Source of the DNA: Pseudomonas sp.
Lineage (GTDB): Bacteria; Pseudomonadota; Gammaproteobacteria; Pseudomonadales; Pseudomonadaceae
Direction: 5' to 3'
Length of the DNA stretch: 10,352 nucleotides
Assembly (NCBI GenBank): GCA_030654635.1
Contig: JAURXE010000049.1
Span: 1 to 10,352 of the forward strand
Under the pieces are notes generated by a model. It had not been told where the DNA came from, did no database searches, and worked only from the letters and a program-made list of their open reading frames with translations. The position numbers and the translations under genes were made by a program. The first letter of the stretch is position 1; each line of letters opens with the position of its first letter. Below, one piece after another: positions 6,947 to 10,352 of this stretch.

Positions 6947-7966
6947 ATGCCACGCACCCTTGCGACGACACTTTCATGCTGCTGCCTGGCACTGCTACTG
7001 CCTTACGCCACCACGTTGCCAGCCGAGACCGCAGCGCCCGATGCCGCAACCACAGCGCCTGCCGCCGACACGGCCACCGATACCAGCACACAGCGGCCGG
7101 AGCTGGCCGAGCGCAGCCAGGATGAAGCCCTGGCACTGCAAGAACAGCTACCGGCCGGCGATCAACAACAGCTCAAAGTCGGCGACGAAAGCTTCTTGGC
7201 GCTCTGGCAGCCGGCCAATAAAGGCGATGCCCAAGGTCTGGTGATTCTACTGCCCGGCTCGGGTGAAAGCGCCGACTGGCCCAAGGCGATTGGCCCGCTA
7301 CGCAGCAAGTTACCCGATGCCGGCTGGCACACCCTGAGCCTGACGCTACCCGACCCACAACCGGCGGCCACTGCTGCAGCCAGCGCCGAGCCCAACACCG
7401 GCGCCGAAGTTGCGGCGCCCGCCGAGCCTGCCGCGACACCCGACGCGAGCACTGCAGCGGCCGAGGCCAGCCCCGCCGACAGCGGCACAGTTGCGGCAAA
7501 ACTTGAGCAAACCCCGGAGCAACACGCCGAACGAGTCTTGGCACGAATTCAAGCCGGCATCGAGTTTGCCCAACAGCAAAAGCCCAAAAGCATTGTCTTG
7601 CTGGGACACGGCACTGGCGGCTATTGGGCGGCCCGCTACCTGAGTGAACATCCCACCTCGCCGATCCAAAACCTGCTGCTGGTGGCGCCGCTACTGCCCG
7701 AGCAGTTCAGCCCGTCTCTGGACGAACTGGTGCCCAAACTGCAACTGGCAGTCGGCGACTTTTACTACAAGAACCAGCAGCCCGAACGCACCGCGGCGCT
7801 CAAGCGCATGCAGGCCAGCAAGCGGCAAAAAAGTCCGGCTTATATTCAGGTTGCCATGTCGGCGCTGCCGGGCAATCCCGTCACCGAGCAGGAGCAACTG
7901 TACCGACGCATTCGTGGCTGGTTGAGTCTGCACCTGCAAGCCGAAGGTGCCGCGCCCGCCCCCTAA
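6947..7966 (+). CDS. DUF3530 family protein, exported, alpha/beta-hydrolase-like without nucleophile serine
   Basis: Protein of 339 residues of unknown function, matching what I recall of the Pseudomonas DUF3530 family at this locus. Seen: a signal peptide (MPRTLATTL, hydrophobic core, LPA-ETA cleavage near 26), then an Ala/Thr/Pro-rich linker. An alpha/beta-hydrolase-like core follows, with the strand and oxyanion-type loop VILLPGSGES at 99-108 and the strand-turn-helix SIVLLGHGTGGYW at 215-227. The elbow GHGTG has Gly222 where hydrolases carry Ser, so the classical catalytic triad is incomplete. A low-complexity Ala/Pro/Glu segment (about 137-185) interrupts the core. The cysteine run at 11-13 sits at the start of the hydrophobic core and lacks a lipobox, so a lipoprotein is unlikely. 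It is the only plus-strand gene here, convergent with djlA and divergent from agtS. No strong Shine-Dalgarno sequence is visible. Confidence 0.8.
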   Translation: MPRTLATTLSCCCLALLLPYATTLPAETAAPDAATTAPAADTATDTSTQRPELAERSQDEALALQEQLPAGDQQQLKVGDESFLALWQPANKGDAQGLVILLPGSGESADWPKAIGPLRSKLPDAGWHTLSLTLPDPQPAATAAASAEPNTGAEVAAPAEPAATPDASTAAAEASPADSGTVAAKLEQTPEQHAERVLARIQAGIEFAQQQKPKSIVLLGHGTGGYWAARYLSEHPTSPIQNLLLVAPLLPEQFSPSLDELVPKLQLAVGDFYYKNQQPERTAALKRMQASKRQKSPAYIQVAMSALPGNPVTEQEQLYRRIRGWLSLHLQAEGAAPAP

Positions 7967-7971
7967 CGAGC

Positions 7972-7984
7972 AGCCCAGCGGGCT
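7972..7984. terminator. Weak hairpin between convergent genes
   Basis: AGCCC-AGC-GGGCT, a 5-bp GC-rich stem in the 32-nt gap between the DUF3530 gene and the djlA-like gene. It could act in both directions but has no T-run on either side, so it is a weak candidate. Confidence 0.25.
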
Positions 7985-7998
7985 TAGCTCTGTCCTAC

Positions 7999-8766
7999 TT
8001 AGGAAATATCGCGGCGGTTGCGCAGCAGTTCAAACGCCCGGTGCAACTCGCAGGTCTTGTCGGTGGCGGCGCGGATCTGCGCAGGGCTGGCGCCGGAACC
8101 TGCGACCTTGTCGGGATGGTGGCGACTGAGCAATCGCCGATAGGCTTGTTTGATTTGCGCCGGCGCGGCCTCTGCGCTTAAACCCAAGACCCGCAAGGCC
8201 TCTTGTTCGGCGGCGGCACTGGCCATCAGCGGCGTATTGCTGCGCGCATAGGCCGCGCCCAGCGCCAGCACTGCGTCGCGCTGCAGGCCCAGATGCTCAC
8301 CGCAATCAAGAATCAGCTGATATTGCGCCGGCGCCACCTGACCGCCGGCCCAGGCCATCCGCCAGCAGGCACGCAATACTTCCTCACCCAGGGCGCGATT
8401 GGCCCGCAGCTGCCGCAGTGGCCGGCGCAAGCTCTGCTCGGCACTCTTGCCACGGGTGAAGGCGGCAATCGCCAACTGCTGCGCCGCCTCATCCAGCTGC
8501 AAACGACGCATCTCATTGCGGGCCTGCTGGATATGCGCCGCCGTCACCGCCCCGGCACTTTTGGCCAGCCGACCGAGCAGGCCAAACAACAATTGTTGCT
8601 CCCGCGGCCCGGTCGCCCCCTGCATGCGCCGGCGTAAATCAGCCCAAGACTGTAAGTCCAGGCGCCGATCCAACACCTGTCCGAGCAAACCACCGAGCAG
8701 CGCGCCGGGAATACTGGCCAGCAACATGCCGGCCAAGGCGCCCATGGCGGTAATCGGCCAATACAC
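7999..8766 (-). CDS. djlA: DjlA-like membrane-anchored TerB/J-domain co-chaperone
   Basis: Protein of 255 residues with the DjlA layout. Seen: an N-terminal Gly-rich membrane segment (about 4-31, with IPGALLGGLLGQVLD), a central helical TerB-like domain (about 58-175), and a C-terminal J-domain (about 190-255) with the diagnostic HPD at 217-219 (SRHHPDK). The J-domain would stimulate DnaK at the inner membrane; the client is unknown. The open frame continues 61 codons upstream into murU, but that part is a shadow of murU. The GTG at 8766, one base after the murU stop codon, gives the expected membrane segment at the very N-terminus. No strong Shine-Dalgarno sequence precedes it, so translational coupling to murU is likely. 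Gene symbol by domain type and synteny. Confidence 0.85.
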   Translation of the reverse strand: MYWPITAMGALAGMLLASIPGALLGGLLGQVLDRRLDLQSWADLRRRMQGATGPREQQLLFGLLGRLAKSAGAVTAAHIQQARNEMRRLQLDEAAQQLAIAAFTRGKSAEQSLRRPLRQLRANRALGEEVLRACWRMAWAGGQVAPAQYQLILDCGEHLGLQRDAVLALGAAYARSNTPLMASAAAEQEALRVLGLSAEAAPAQIKQAYRRLLSRHHPDKVAGSGASPAQIRAATDKTCELHRAFELLRNRRDIS

Positions 8767-8767
8767 G

Positions 8768-10352
<1,585 letters not shown>

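Noticed and set aside
6977..6985. Cysteine run in the DUF3530 signal peptide as a lipobox
   Set aside because: The cysteines lie at the start of the hydrophobic core, not after an L-A/S-G/A motif at its end.

Overview
The window comes from a Pseudomonas (sensu lato) chromosome. Protein sequences, GC-rich codon use and gene order all point there. From high to low coordinates the order is amgK-murU-djlA-like, a DUF3530 gene (divergent), agtS-agtR, then agtA-agtB-agtC. From memory this matches the lptD-proximal region of P. aeruginosa PAO1 (about PA0596 to PA0605) and the P. putida amgK/murU neighbourhood. That match was not computed here. All genes except the DUF3530 gene are on the minus strand.

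Right part (about 8.0-10.35 kb): a tightly packed minus-strand operon for peptidoglycan sugar recycling. amgK (N-acetylmuramate/GlcNAc anomeric kinase, 5' end off the window) overlaps murU (MurNAc-1-phosphate uridylyltransferase) by ATGA. murU is followed after 1 nt by a GTG-started gene for a membrane-anchored TerB/J-domain protein of the DjlA type. AmgK and MurU together turn recovered MurNAc into UDP-MurNAc, bypassing de novo synthesis.

Middle (6.75-7.97 kb): a plus-strand gene for an exported DUF3530 protein with an alpha/beta-hydrolase-like fold. Its nucleophile elbow reads GHGTG, so the usual serine is absent. It runs convergent with the djlA-like gene and divergent from agtS. The divergent intergenic region carries a possible sigma-54 promoter for agtS and a weak sigma-70-like promoter for the DUF3530 gene.

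Left part (1-6.75 kb): a two-component system (AgtS sensor kinase, AgtR NarL-type regulator) and its neighbouring ABC importer operon (AgtA ATPase, AgtB binding protein, AgtC permease, cut by the window edge). In P. aeruginosa this system takes up 4-aminobutyrate and 5-aminovalerate, with AgtSR as the regulator. The key anomaly is that agtS is split by an in-frame TAA inside its periplasmic ligand-binding domain. An ATG follows immediately in the same frame, so the sensor is either inactivated, altered, or made as two polypeptides. Other notable signals are a REP-like inverted-repeat pair between agtR and agtA, a near-perfect inverted repeat just upstream of the agtA ribosome-binding site, and a hairpin plus an attenuator-like terminator between agtB and agtC. 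I saw no RNA genes, CRISPR array, insertion sequence or phage genes. No wholly new system is evident. The most interesting points are the broken sensor and the regulatory structures of the transport operon.
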